Below, one piece after another: positions 40,668 to 49,662 of a stretch of DNA of 50,086 bases. This DNA comes from JAQUSX01 sp035446985 (GTDB lineage: Bacteria > Bacillota > Clostridia > Christensenellales > CAG-314): contig DAOTGG010000004.1 in NCBI GenBank assembly GCA_035446985.1, positions 1 through 50,086 on the forward strand, read 5' to 3'. The notes below the pieces were generated by a model. It made no database searches. It saw only the letters and a list, made by a program, of their open reading frames with translations, and had not been told where the DNA came from. The position numbers were made by a program, and so were the translations under genes. How positions within the stretch are numbered: the stretch's first letter is position 1; the number at the start of each line of letters is the position of its first letter.

Positions 40668-41678
40668 ATGTTTGAGAATTACGAATTTCGACAGTTAAGA
40701 CTAAACAATCAACGGGATTACGATACGGTAAAGAATTTTTTACTAAGTAACGGTCTCGCAATTGAAAAAATGGATTACTATATCGGCGTTTTCAATAACG
40801 ACGAACTTCTCGCGGGCGGCGGAGCATATAAAAACGTCATCAAATGTATTGCGATAACTTCTTCCGAAAGAGAATCGAATTTAGCCAATTCGCTTCTTAC
40901 TCATTTACATAATCATGTAAGAGAAAAAGGTTATCCCAATACATTTTTATTTACCAAAATTATTTACGAAAAAGTTTTTTCGTCGCTGGCTTTTTATCCC
41001 GTCGGACACTCTCCCGACGCGGTTTTACTGGAAAGCAAATTTGACGGAATTTCTTCTTATGAAAAAGAACTGGCGCAGTTTCGTGTGAGCGGCAAAAGCG
41101 GCTGCATAGTGGTAAACTGCAATCCGATGACTAGCGGACACCTTTATTTAATCGAAACGTCGGCGGCAAAAGTTGATAGACTGCATATTTTCGTGGTGAG
41201 CGAAGAACAGCCTTTTATGCCAGCGATAGATAGATACAATCTTGTCAAAAAAAATACGGCGCATCTTAAAAACGTGCAAGTACATTTCGGCTCTCAATAT
41301 ATTATTTCCCAAGCGACTTTCCCGTCATATTTTATAAAAGACGCCAGCGAAGTGGCGCGTAATCAGATTTTACTCGACCTCGATATATTCGCCCGCCATA
41401 TCGCCCCCGCGCTTAATATAACTACCCGATTTTTGGGCGATGAGCCGACAGATCCCGCGACAAAGCAATACAACGAACTTATGCAAAAAGTATTGCCCGA
41501 ACACGGAATAAAAGTCGAAATCATACCGCGCAAAACATACGGCGACACGCCTATATCCGCAAGCTACGTCAGAAAGCTTTTTGAAAAAGGCGATTTCGAT
41601 TCGATTACCTCTATCGTGCCGCCGCAAACAAAAGAATATTTAATAGAAAAATATAAAAAAGAAAAAGAATGTCTTTAA
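40668..41678 (+). CDS. citC: [Citrate lyase] ligase (acetylating)
   Basis: A 336-residue CitC of normal length. An N-terminal GNAT-like domain (about 1-125; LLAGGGAYKNVIKCIAITSS) is followed by a nucleotidylyltransferase domain with the HxGH-type motif in NCNPMTSGHLYLIE and the C-terminal ISASYVRKLFEKGDF block. It acetylates the thiol of the CitD prosthetic group with ATP and acetate to activate citrate lyase. It lies 17 bases after citX, with an AAAGG site upstream. In many organisms citC leads the operon; here it follows citX. Confidence 0.94.
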   Translation: MFENYEFRQLRLNNQRDYDTVKNFLLSNGLAIEKMDYYIGVFNNDELLAGGGAYKNVIKCIAITSSERESNLANSLLTHLHNHVREKGYPNTFLFTKIIYEKVFSSLAFYPVGHSPDAVLLESKFDGISSYEKELAQFRVSGKSGCIVVNCNPMTSGHLYLIETSAAKVDRLHIFVVSEEQPFMPAIDRYNLVKKNTAHLKNVQVHFGSQYIISQATFPSYFIKDASEVARNQILLDLDIFARHIAPALNITTRFLGDEPTDPATKQYNELMQKVLPEHGIKVEIIPRKTYGDTPISASYVRKLFEKGDFDSITSIVPPQTKEYLIEKYKKEKECL

Positions 41679-41732
41679 TTAAATTTGTAAAAAACTAACT
41701 CATAAATAACCAATAAATCTTGGAAAAATTAA

Positions 41733-42554
41733 ATGCTTAGATATATAGATAAAATAACAAAACTTGCTGTCGAGTCGCTGTACGAAGAACTCGATACCAC
41801 TCCAAAACCCGGTCTTGTGGACAAAGAAAACAGCGGGGCTCATACGGATATGAGCTATCAGCTTTTTGTTGAAAGCATAAAGGCTATTACTCCGTATATA
41901 AGAGAATTCGCGGTGCTTGCGTTAGGTAACGGCGACACGCATTCTTTGGCTTTATCGCTGAAAGAAACGGGTAAAAAAGCGGAAAAAGCTATGTTTGCCG
42001 CTACAAAAAACGTAAACACGCATAAAGGCGCGATTTTTGCGCTCGCTATGGCGATAGGCGCGCTTGTCAGCAAAAACGTTGACGGCGTTACGAGTTTAAA
42101 AACCTTTTCACGCCAAATAAAAAATTTTGCCGCCGAGTTGGAACCGCTGCTCGAAAGCGGCACGCACGGCAGTCAGATGCGGGAAAAATACGGCGTCAAG
42201 GGAGCATTCGGACAAGCTATTGACGGATACAAAATTTTGAACACAACATTGCCGCTTTTTTGCGAATACGCGCTAAAAGGATATAGTAAAAACGACGCTA
42301 ATATTTTGGTGTTGCTCAAGCTTATTACTATGCTCGACGACACCAACGTTTTGTACCGTGTCGGCAAGAAAGAATACGACATTGCGCGCGGCAAAGCGTC
42401 CGCTTTACTTGACAATTTTAGTCAAGACGCATTACAATGTGTTTGTGTAAACTACATTGAAAACAACATCAGTTTCGGCGGTTGCGCGGATATGTTGATG
42501 TTGTCTATTTTTGCCCAAAAACTTTATGAAAAAGGCTTTTTGGCGGTAGAATAA
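41733..42554 (+). CDS. citG: Triphosphoribosyl-dephospho-CoA synthase
   Basis: A 273-residue CitG/MdcB family protein. PKPGLVDKENSGAHTDM is the family signature, with NVNTHKGAIFALAMAIGAL, ESGTHGSQMREKYGVKGAFG and LITMLDDTNVLYRVG also matching. It joins dephospho-CoA and ATP to make the precursor of the citrate lyase prosthetic group. The ATG lies 54 bases after citC, with no strong Shine-Dalgarno (CTTGGAAAAA region). It completes the set needed for holo-citrate lyase. It is followed by a 95-base gap before the aconitase-like gene. Confidence 0.93.
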   Translation: MLRYIDKITKLAVESLYEELDTTPKPGLVDKENSGAHTDMSYQLFVESIKAITPYIREFAVLALGNGDTHSLALSLKETGKKAEKAMFAATKNVNTHKGAIFALAMAIGALVSKNVDGVTSLKTFSRQIKNFAAELEPLLESGTHGSQMREKYGVKGAFGQAIDGYKILNTTLPLFCEYALKGYSKNDANILVLLKLITMLDDTNVLYRVGKKEYDIARGKASALLDNFSQDALQCVCVNYIENNISFGGCADMLMLSIFAQKLYEKGFLAVE

Positions 42555-42649
42555 ATAAGCTCAAATTAGGTTAAAAACCTATAAAAATACGAAAAACTAA
42601 ACTTAGCGAACTTTTATTTAAAAAATATAAATTTTACAGGAGGTTAGTT

Positions 42650-44902
42650 GTGATTCGGCTAATCAATGAAGGCGTCTATTTAGTAGACGGCAAAATCGTA
42701 AAAAGCGGCGATAATCTTCCCGCTCCCGCCGTTGCGCGCGAAGGCACAATGGCGTACAAAATTATGCGCGAGCATAATGAACAAGGTGACGGCAAAAAAT
42801 TGCACATCCGTTTTGACGCACTTATGTCCCACGACATTACCTATGTGGGCATAATTCAAACGGCAAGAGCAAGCGGACTGGAAAAATTCCCCATTCCGTA
42901 CGCAATGACAAACTGCCACAACTCTCTTTGCGCAGTCGGCGGCACAATAAACGAAGACGATCACGTTTTCGGCTTGTCGGCGGCAAAAAAATACGGCGGA
43001 ATTTTTGTTCCACCTAACCAAGCCGTTATTCACCAATACGCTCGCGAAGCTATGGTAAAGTGCGGCGGTATGATTTTGGGTTCTGACAGCCACACACGTT
43101 ACGGCGCGCTGGGCACCATGGGCGTCGGCGAAGGCGGACCCGAACTAGTTAAACAATTACTTAAAAACACTTACGACGTGGACGCTCCCGAAGTGGTACT
43201 CGTACACGTTACGGGCAAAGTCCCCCACGGCGTAGGTCCTCACGATATCGCTGTATCTTTGGTAAAAGCGACTTTCTCCAACAATTTTGTTAATAACAAA
43301 ATTATGGAATTCGTCGGCGAAGGTATCGGCAATCTTTCCGTTGATTTCCGTAACGGCATAGACGTTATGACAACGGAAACAACGTGCCTAAGCAGTATTT
43401 GGGAAACGGACGACAAAGTAAAAGAATATTACGTTCGTCACGGCAAAGCGAAAGATTACAAGAAAGTCGCTCCCGAAAAAGTCGCTTATTACGACCACGT
43501 TATAGAGCTTGATCTTAGCACCGAAAAACCTATGATAGCGTTGCCTTTCCACCCGTCAAACGCGTACACGATTGACGAACTCAAAGCAAACGCCCGCGAT
43601 ATTTTCAACGAAATAGATACTAAAAACAAAGACGCTTTTGGAAAAGTAGATTTCCATATCAGCGACAAAATCATAGACGGCAAAATCCACGTCGACCAAG
43701 GTATTATCGCGGGCTGCGCAGGCGGATTATATGACAACCTAACGACTGCGGCGGCGATTTTGAATGAAGCTTCCACGGGCAACGGATATTTCGGTCTTAG
43801 CGTTTATCCCGCTAGTATGCCGATATATATGGCGATTACCCGCGACGGCACGGCGGCAAAACTTATGGAAGCTGGAGCTATTATTAAACCCGCGTTCTGC
43901 GGTCCTTGCTTCGGCGCTGGCGACGTTCCCGCAAACAACGGATTTTCAATTCGTCACACAACGCGTAACTTCCCCAACCGTGAAGGCAGTAAACCCAACC
44001 AAGGTCAAATCAGCTCAGTAGCGTTAATGGACGCACGCTCGATAGCTGCAACAGCGGCAAACGGCGGAGTTCTCATGAGCGCGGCCGACATTGATTATAA
44101 AGAACCCAAAAACAAATACGAATTTGACGGAACTATTTACGAAAAACGCATATATTACGGATATAATCGTCCCGAAGAAACCGCGGAACTTAAATACGGA
44201 CCGAATATCACCGATTGGCCGAAGATGTACGCTTTGTCGGATAATATGCTCTTAAAATTCACAGCTTTCATTAAGGACGCCGTAACCACGACAGACGAAC
44301 TTATCCCGTCGGGCGAAACGAGCAGTTACCGCAGCAACCCGTTGAAACTTGCGGAATTCGCATTATCAAGACGCGTACCCTCTTACGTTCCCAACAGCAA
44401 GGAAGTTCAAAAACTTGACAGAGCAAGACGCGAAGGCAACGTTGACCAAAGCATTATAAACGCGTTAAAAGCAGTAAGCGACAAACCCGAAGAATTGGCG
44501 AAAAACACCTCTTTCGGTTCCTGCGTTTTCGCTATTAAACCGGGCGACGGCAGCGCGCGCGAACAAGCTGCAAGCTGTCAAAAAGTTTTGGGCGGCGACG
44601 CTAATATCTGCTACGAATACGCGACGAAACGCTATCGCAGCAACTGCATAAACTGGGGCATAGTTCCGTTCACGCTCGACAAAGACGCTCCGTTCGATTA
44701 CGCCGACGGCGATTACGTTTTCGTTCCCAATATCAGAAAAGCTATTGAAAGCGGCGAAGAAAACATACCCGCAAAGGTTATCGCAAACGGCAAAGCGCAC
44801 GACGTGACGTTACACGTAACGAACCTGACTCCCGAAGAAAAAACGATTTTATTAACGGGCTGTTTGATGAACTATTACGCGTACCTTTCAAAACAAAAAT
44901 AA
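42650..44902 (+). CDS. Aconitate hydratase family protein
   Basis: A 750-residue protein starting at GTG (MIRLINEG), with GGAGG 6 bases upstream; the strong site and the conserved N-terminus decide this unusual start. The three iron-sulfur ligands are present: C356 (IIAGCAGGL), C417 and C420 (FCGPCFGAGD), as in aconitase. The NCHNSLCAVGG, GSDSHTRYGALGTMGVGEGG and SVALMDARSIAATAANGG blocks are family hallmarks. The C-terminal swivel domain is present. It belongs to the YbhJ/hydratase branch of the family by eye, but its place between citrate lyase genes and isocitrate dehydrogenase makes citrate-isocitrate isomerisation the likely role. Confidence 0.88.
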   Translation: MIRLINEGVYLVDGKIVKSGDNLPAPAVAREGTMAYKIMREHNEQGDGKKLHIRFDALMSHDITYVGIIQTARASGLEKFPIPYAMTNCHNSLCAVGGTINEDDHVFGLSAAKKYGGIFVPPNQAVIHQYAREAMVKCGGMILGSDSHTRYGALGTMGVGEGGPELVKQLLKNTYDVDAPEVVLVHVTGKVPHGVGPHDIAVSLVKATFSNNFVNNKIMEFVGEGIGNLSVDFRNGIDVMTTETTCLSSIWETDDKVKEYYVRHGKAKDYKKVAPEKVAYYDHVIELDLSTEKPMIALPFHPSNAYTIDELKANARDIFNEIDTKNKDAFGKVDFHISDKIIDGKIHVDQGIIAGCAGGLYDNLTTAAAILNEASTGNGYFGLSVYPASMPIYMAITRDGTAAKLMEAGAIIKPAFCGPCFGAGDVPANNGFSIRHTTRNFPNREGSKPNQGQISSVALMDARSIAATAANGGVLMSAADIDYKEPKNKYEFDGTIYEKRIYYGYNRPEETAELKYGPNITDWPKMYALSDNMLLKFTAFIKDAVTTTDELIPSGETSSYRSNPLKLAEFALSRRVPSYVPNSKEVQKLDRARREGNVDQSIINALKAVSDKPEELAKNTSFGSCVFAIKPGDGSAREQAASCQKVLGGDANICYEYATKRYRSNCINWGIVPFTLDKDAPFDYADGDYVFVPNIRKAIESGEENIPAKVIANGKAHDVTLHVTNLTPEEKTILLTGCLMNYYAYLSKQK

Positions 44903-44906
44903 ACCG

Positions 44907-44937
44907 TTTAGGTGGGTTAAAATTTAACCCGCCTAAA
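44907..44937 (+). other. Long hairpin between the aconitase and isocitrate dehydrogenase genes
   Basis: TTTAGGTGGGTTAAA (44907-44921) pairs with TTTAACCCGCCTAAA (44923-44937), with one G-U pair and almost no loop. The plus strand continues A-rich, not T-rich, so it is not a standard terminator; it may be an mRNA stability or processing hairpin. Confidence 0.55.
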
Positions 44938-44986
44938 AATTTGAACTTTTATTAAAAAATATTTATAAAAAAACAGGAGAAAACTA

Positions 44987-46201
44987 ATGGAAAAAATCAA
45001 AATGACAACACCGCTAGTCGAAATGGACGGCGACGAAATGACTCGTATCATTTGGAAAGATCTCAAAGACGAATTGATTCTTCCCTTTGTCGACTTGAAA
45101 ACAGAATATTACGATTTGGGACTTGTTAAACGTGACGAGACTAACGACCAAATCACAATTGATGCCGCAAACGCGACGAAAAAACTTGGCGTAGCGGTAA
45201 AATGCGCGACCATTACCCCCAACGCGCAAAGAATGACAGAATACAGCCTTAAAGAAATGTGGAAAAGTCCCAACGGCACAATCCGTAGTATTTTGGACGG
45301 CACAGTTTTCCGCGCTCCTATTACTATCGACAGCATTAAGCCCGTCGTCAAAAACTGGGAAAAACCCATTACCGTTGCCCGTCACGCTTACGGCGACGTA
45401 TACAAGGGAGTGGAAATCCGCACAACCGAACCCGGCACAGCTACTATGACGTTCGTCGGCGAAAGCGGCAAAACCGAAACGGTAGAAATCGCAAAACTCA
45501 ACTGCCCCGGCGTTTTCCAAGGCATGCACAACAAAGACACTTCAATCATTAGTTTCGCGCACTCCTGCTTCCAATACGCTATCTCCACAAAACAAGATCT
45601 TTGGTTCAGCACCAAAGACACAATAAGCAAAAAATACGACGGCGCGTTTAAACAAATTTTTGAAGAAATTTTTGAAAACAACTACAAATCAGAATTTGAA
45701 AAACTTGGTCTCGAATATTTTTACACGCTTATCGACGACGCTGTCGCTCGCGTTATCCGTTCAAAGGGCGGCTATATCTGGGCATGCAAAAACTATGACG
45801 GCGACGTTATGAGCGATATGATAAGCACGGCTTTCGGCAGCCTTGCAATGATGACAAGCGTTTTGGTATCCCCTACCGGTCAGTTTGAATACGAAGCGGC
45901 TCACGGTACCGTTACCCGCCACTATTACAAATATCTCAAAGGCGAAGAAACCTCCACAAACCCGATGGCTACTATTTTTGCATGGAGCGGAGCTTTGCGT
46001 AAACGCGGCGAAAAAGACGGCTTGGCAGACCTTATGCATTTTGCTGATTGTTTGGAAAAAGCAAGTATACAAACGCTCAACGACGGCATCATGACAAAAG
46101 ACTTGGTAGGTCTTGTTGAAGACGGCAAAGTAAAAGCTGTTAACACACGCGACTTTATTTTGGCTATTAAAGAAAGACTTGTAAAACAACTCGCAAAATA
46201 A
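44987..46201 (+). CDS. icd: NADP-dependent isocitrate dehydrogenase (eukaryotic-like class)
   Basis: A 404-residue enzyme of the homodimeric class related to eukaryotic IDH1/IDH2. Motifs seen: PLVEMDGDEMTRIIWKDLK, the substrate motif SPNGTIRSILDGTVFRAPI, FVGESGKTETVEI, IDDAVARVIRSKGGYIWACK, YDGDVMSDMISTAFGSL, and the NADP-binding GTVTRHYYKYLKGEETSTN block (with the R-H of NADP enzymes). It oxidises isocitrate to 2-oxoglutarate with NADPH. A CAGGAGA ribosome binding site precedes the ATG. It lies downstream of the aconitase gene and 16 bases before gltA, to which it supplies 2-oxoglutarate and NADPH. Confidence 0.95.
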   Translation: MEKIKMTTPLVEMDGDEMTRIIWKDLKDELILPFVDLKTEYYDLGLVKRDETNDQITIDAANATKKLGVAVKCATITPNAQRMTEYSLKEMWKSPNGTIRSILDGTVFRAPITIDSIKPVVKNWEKPITVARHAYGDVYKGVEIRTTEPGTATMTFVGESGKTETVEIAKLNCPGVFQGMHNKDTSIISFAHSCFQYAISTKQDLWFSTKDTISKKYDGAFKQIFEEIFENNYKSEFEKLGLEYFYTLIDDAVARVIRSKGGYIWACKNYDGDVMSDMISTAFGSLAMMTSVLVSPTGQFEYEAAHGTVTRHYYKYLKGEETSTNPMATIFAWSGALRKRGEKDGLADLMHFADCLEKASIQTLNDGIMTKDLVGLVEDGKVKAVNTRDFILAIKERLVKQLAK

Positions 46202-46217
46202 TATATACGGAGAAAAA

Positions 46218-47582
46218 ATGTTGGAAAAAACATCCAAACCGTTGCAACCTATACAGCAGCGCATAAAAAATTTTTACGAAGTATCGCTCGGACTTGACGA
46301 TAATCAGGCTCAGGAAGAAGCGGCAAGATGCCTTAACTGCCACAATCCCCGCTGCGTAAAAGGCTGTCCCGTAAACGTTCCCATTCCGCAATTTATCAAA
46401 AAAATCAAAGAGAACGACCTTGACGCGGCTTACAAACTTATTACAAGCGCAAACAGTCTGCCGTCAATCTGCGGACGCGTTTGCCAGCAGGAAAGTCAAT
46501 GCGAAGGCAGCTGCGTGCTTGCGTTAAAAGAACGCTGCGTTTCTATCGGAAACTTGGAAAGATACGTTGCCGACTGGCACAACAGCCGTCACCCGCTGCA
46601 AATCAACTTTACGCCTGTAACGAAAAAGCACAAAGTGGCGATTATCGGTTGCGGTCCCGCGGGAATAGCGTGCGCGAGCGAGCTTAACAAAATGGGCTAC
46701 GACGTGACGATATTTGAAGCGCAGGCTCACGGCGGCGGAGTGCTTTATTACGGCATTCCCGACTTTCGCCTTCCGCGCGAAGTTATTAACCGCGAAATCA
46801 ACAACCTTGCCGCGCGCGGCGTAAAAATAATTTACGATTGCGAAATAGGCAAAGATATGACGGTAAAACAGATTTTCAATCAAGGTTTTTCCGCTGTGTT
46901 TATAGGCATTGGAGCGGACGCGCCGCACGTTATGAACATCGAAGGCGAAAATCTCGAAGGCATTTATACCGCGAACGAATATTTATCGAGAGTAAACCTT
47001 ATGGCTATGCACCGCCAAGCCTCCTTATTTGTGGGCAGGCGCGTTGCGGTAATAGGCGGCGGAAACGTGGCAATGGATGCCGCTAGATGCGCTCTCAGGC
47101 TCGGCAGCGTGGTAAAAATCCTTTACCGCAGATCGATAGAAGAGCTTCCCGCTTGTCTGGAAGAAGTCAATACGGCGGTTGAAGAAGGCGTTGATTTTCA
47201 ATGGCTTACAAGCCCCGTAAGGTTTTTGGGCAGAAACGGCGTAGTATGCGGCATTGAGTGCGTAAAAATGAAACTCGGCGAACCCGATGCAACTGGACGC
47301 AAAACCCCCGAAGTAGTCGATAACAGCAATTTTATTATTGATGTCGACAGCGTGATTATAGCCATCGGCTCGCAACCCAGCCAAAACGTGAAAATTATGA
47401 CCAATGATTTAAAGTTTGATAAATACGGCTGTATATTGACCGACGAAAGCGGCTGCACGGGTGTCACGGGCGTATATGCGGGCGGCGACATCGTCAACGG
47501 TCCCGCAACCGTCATTATGGCAATGGGCAACGGCAAAACCGCGGCAAAATCAATCGACAAATATCTGCAAAGCAAAGAATAA
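46218..47582 (+). CDS. gltA: Glutamate synthase small subunit / NADPH oxidoreductase
   Basis: A 454-residue flavoprotein of the GltD/GltA family. The N-terminal Fe-S region has CLNCHNPRCVKGCPVNVP and ICGRVCQQESQCEGSC; the FAD motif is VAIIGCGPAGIACASEL, the NADPH motif VAVIGGGNVAMDAARCALR, and the C-terminal FAD part VTGVYAGGDIVNGPATVI. In anaerobes such stand-alone proteins serve as GltA glutamate synthases or as the NfnB half of a ferredoxin:NADP oxidoreductase. No NfnA-like partner is adjacent, and icd is directly upstream, so glutamate formation from 2-oxoglutarate is favoured. The ATG follows ACGGAG by 7 bases. It ends the operon. Confidence 0.88.
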   Translation: MLEKTSKPLQPIQQRIKNFYEVSLGLDDNQAQEEAARCLNCHNPRCVKGCPVNVPIPQFIKKIKENDLDAAYKLITSANSLPSICGRVCQQESQCEGSCVLALKERCVSIGNLERYVADWHNSRHPLQINFTPVTKKHKVAIIGCGPAGIACASELNKMGYDVTIFEAQAHGGGVLYYGIPDFRLPREVINREINNLAARGVKIIYDCEIGKDMTVKQIFNQGFSAVFIGIGADAPHVMNIEGENLEGIYTANEYLSRVNLMAMHRQASLFVGRRVAVIGGGNVAMDAARCALRLGSVVKILYRRSIEELPACLEEVNTAVEEGVDFQWLTSPVRFLGRNGVVCGIECVKMKLGEPDATGRKTPEVVDNSNFIIDVDSVIIAIGSQPSQNVKIMTNDLKFDKYGCILTDESGCTGVTGVYAGGDIVNGPATVIMAMGNGKTAAKSIDKYLQSKE

Positions 47583-47601
47583 GATTTTTTACAATAAAAT
47601 T

Positions 47602-47630
47602 AAGAGGCGTTTAAATACGCCTCTTTTTTT
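47602..47630 (+). terminator. Terminator of the citrate operon
   Basis: AAGAGGCGT (47602-47610) pairs with ACGCCTCTT (47617-47625) over 9 bp, followed by T residues to 47630. It lies 20 bases after the gltA stop. Confidence 0.92.
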
Positions 47631-47815
47631 ATATCAATATTTGTTAAATATGGAAATTTAAAAAAATATTTTTTACCTTATGTGCTTTAAAAATATCAAA
47701 AACAAAAGTCTACTTCACCGCAATGGGCGTTATTTACACCCCTTTATTTACAAATTTTAGTCAAATAAAAAACACTAATTTATTTTGGCTGCATGAAAAT
47801 TATTGCTATAAAACA

Positions 47816-47851
47816 AAAAGGCGACCGCGAATTTTTCGCAATCGGCTTTTT
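47816..47851. terminator. Hairpins upstream of the HNH gene end
   Basis: An imperfect 16-position stem (47816-47831 with 47836-47851; three mismatches) has T-rich flanks on both sides. A second perfect short palindrome (TAAAGATTT / AAATCTTTA, 47867-47886) is closer to the HNH stop. They probably terminate the minus-strand HNH transcript. Nothing else is seen in 47631-47941. Confidence 0.5.
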
Positions 47852-47941
47852 GTATCCAAACAACAATAAAGATTTAGAAATCTTTATTTGAATTCTAGTT
47901 TAAGCTAAAATAATCCCGTTGTCAATAAAAAATTGGAAATT

Positions 47942-49156
47942 TTATAACTTCTTCTCTAATCTTTCTTTTCTAAAAATGAAGTTTTTCCCATTATTATCTG
48001 CGAAACCAAACTTGATGCCTATGTCGCATAATTTAACTGCTTCGTCTATCATTCCATTTTTTTCATAGATTATTGCTAAACGAGATAATGTGCCAATGCG
48101 ACAACCTTTTAAATTTTCAGCTATTAAGTCAAATAATTCTATATCTTTTTTACATAAATTAATTGACAAAGTTTCGGCATTCAAAAATTTATCTCTTAGA
48201 GAATATACTTGTTCTGTTGTTTCTAATAAAAAGAAATGAAATTTACTACAATCATAAGAATTTGTAAGATTTATATTTATAACTTTATTAACAATATCTT
48301 GTATTATAGGAAAATCTAAATTTAGATAGGCATTGTTAAATTGTAATTGTATACACTCAAATGCCTTTACAACTGTTTCATTTTGATATAAATATTCTTC
48401 ATCATCACAGTATGATTTTGTATGTATATTTTCTTCAATGCTGTTAGATTCTGATCTTGACCCCTTCTTGCCATTACATTTGGAACAAAGCACTCTTAAA
48501 TTCGATGGTATGCTTTTCCCGCCATCTTTAATTGAAATTATATGATCAATATGTAATCCAACTTCATCAGGCATAAATTTCCCGCACATTTGGCAAGTGT
48601 AATTATCACGTATTTTAATTATTTCTTTTAATTCTTTTGTTAACGCTTTTCTTTGATCCTCTCTTTCAAAATCATTATATGTAACATTAAAATCGTGTTC
48701 TTTCAAAAATTTAATTCTTTCTGTGACAAAACCTATATCTTTATAAAAATCGTTGGAGATTATTTCAACTTTATAGCTAAAGCGCTCATAATTACTTTGT
48801 CTATATCTTGTCCTAATCCGATAACCTATGAAATTGAATGCCTTATAACTATTTTCATTAATTCGAGCTATTATCCTTTTAGCTTTTTTAGGATTATCTT
48901 GTGCTTTGAGTATTTTTTCTTTTTCCCATAACTGTACTTTTTCTATATGACCTTGTATTGCTGCCACGCTATTATTAACAATGTAGTAATCCAATAAATC
49001 ATTATTGTCCATTTTTCGTTTGTTGGTTAAATCTATTTTAATGCATAAACTTGGAAAGTAATTTAGATTTCTACTAATAGCTATGCCTATTCGTATTGTA
49101 AGAATTATAAATAAAAGTATAGTTACGCACAAAATAATAATTGATTGTTCAGTCAT
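47942..49156 (-). CDS. Membrane-anchored HNH nuclease-domain protein
   Basis: A 404-residue protein. Residues 6-28 form one membrane segment. A charged helical region follows, then an HNH nuclease domain at about 180-235: zinc Cys pairs C188/C191 and C224/C227, the catalytic H202-I-D-H205 with DHIISIKDGGK, and N219. The C-terminal 150 residues are helical, with a TPR-like end (RLAIIYEKNGMIDEAVKLCD). Nuclease domains tied to the membrane and to helical repeats occur in phage-defence proteins, but this is only a suggestion. The gene is visibly more AT-rich than its neighbours, with different codon use, so it was probably acquired. It lies next to a tRNA gene. Confidence 0.7.
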   Translation of the reverse strand: MTEQSIIILCVTILLFIILTIRIGIAISRNLNYFPSLCIKIDLTNKRKMDNNDLLDYYIVNNSVAAIQGHIEKVQLWEKEKILKAQDNPKKAKRIIARINENSYKAFNFIGYRIRTRYRQSNYERFSYKVEIISNDFYKDIGFVTERIKFLKEHDFNVTYNDFEREDQRKALTKELKEIIKIRDNYTCQMCGKFMPDEVGLHIDHIISIKDGGKSIPSNLRVLCSKCNGKKGSRSESNSIEENIHTKSYCDDEEYLYQNETVVKAFECIQLQFNNAYLNLDFPIIQDIVNKVININLTNSYDCSKFHFFLLETTEQVYSLRDKFLNAETLSINLCKKDIELFDLIAENLKGCRIGTLSRLAIIYEKNGMIDEAVKLCDIGIKFGFADNNGKNFIFRKERLEKKL

Positions 49157-49304
49157 TTTTTTTATCCTAAATTTTATTTCTTAAATTTAACTATACCATA
49201 AATTCATATATTTGCGTTAAAATTTACAAAAATATGTTTTTCATTTGACACAAAAAGGGCGATTTGATATACTTTAAAAGCTGTCAAATCGTTTTATTTT
49301 CTTG

Positions 49305-49586
49305 GCGGTCGTGTAAGGAGCGCAAGCGACGGCATAGCGAGCGCAGCGAGCGTCAAACCGTTTGCACTCAAATAAATAAACGGTTTTCAAACTTGGTTGA
49401 AAAAATAAACTTAATAGCGTAATACGGAGAATATCAACTCAAAAAGTAGCGGTCGTGTAAGGAGCATAAGCGACGGAATAGCGAGTGAAACGAGCGTCAA
49501 ACCGTTTGCCAACTTAGATTAAATAAACAGTTTTCAAACTTGACTTAAGAGCAACAACTTAATAAAAAATACGGAGGAATATCGAA
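49305..49586 (+). repeat. Tandem degenerate copies related to tRNA-Ser
   Basis: Two units of about 144 and 138 bp begin at 49305 and 49449 with GCGGTCGTGTAAGGAGC and carry GCGTCAAACCGTTTGC. Each ends in TACGGAG(G)AATATC, which in the second unit is the 5' end of the intact tRNA-Ser. Shared pieces line up with the tRNA: ACGGAGGAATATC (acceptor stem and beyond), GCGGTC (D arm) and AAACCGTTTGC (3' anticodon arm). They look like decayed, expanded copies of the tRNA's 5' half. The interval 49157-49304 is AT-rich, with nothing I can support. Confidence 0.55.
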
Positions 49587-49661
49587 GCGGTCACAACGAG
49601 GCGGTCTTGAAAACCGTTTGCCTTCACGGGCACGGGGGTTCGAATCCCTCTTCCTCCGCCA
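49573..49661 (+). tRNA. tRNA-Ser (anticodon TGA)
   Basis: An 89-nt class II tRNA including CCA. Acceptor GGAGGAA (49573-49579) pairs with TTCCTCC (49651-49657), then discriminator G and encoded CCA. The anticodon loop is CTTGAAA, giving TGA, which reads UCA. A long variable arm (GCCTTCACGGGC region) and the T loop GGTTCGAATCC mark tRNA-Ser. The acceptor 3' end abuts a recombinase fragment. Confidence 0.93.
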
Positions 49662-49662
49662 G

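Noticed and set aside
45014..45529. 171-residue minus-strand frame within icd
   Set aside because: Antisense to a well-conserved isocitrate dehydrogenase; low-complexity Phe/Val-rich translation typical of shadows.
46218..47582. NfnB subunit of a ferredoxin:NADP transhydrogenase
   Set aside because: The sequence family allows it, but no NfnA-like gene is adjacent and icd is directly upstream; GltA is the better reading, without full certainty.
49305..49586. Possible CRISPR array
   Set aside because: Only two long units of about 140 bp with diverged content; no short identical repeats with unique spacers and no cas genes.
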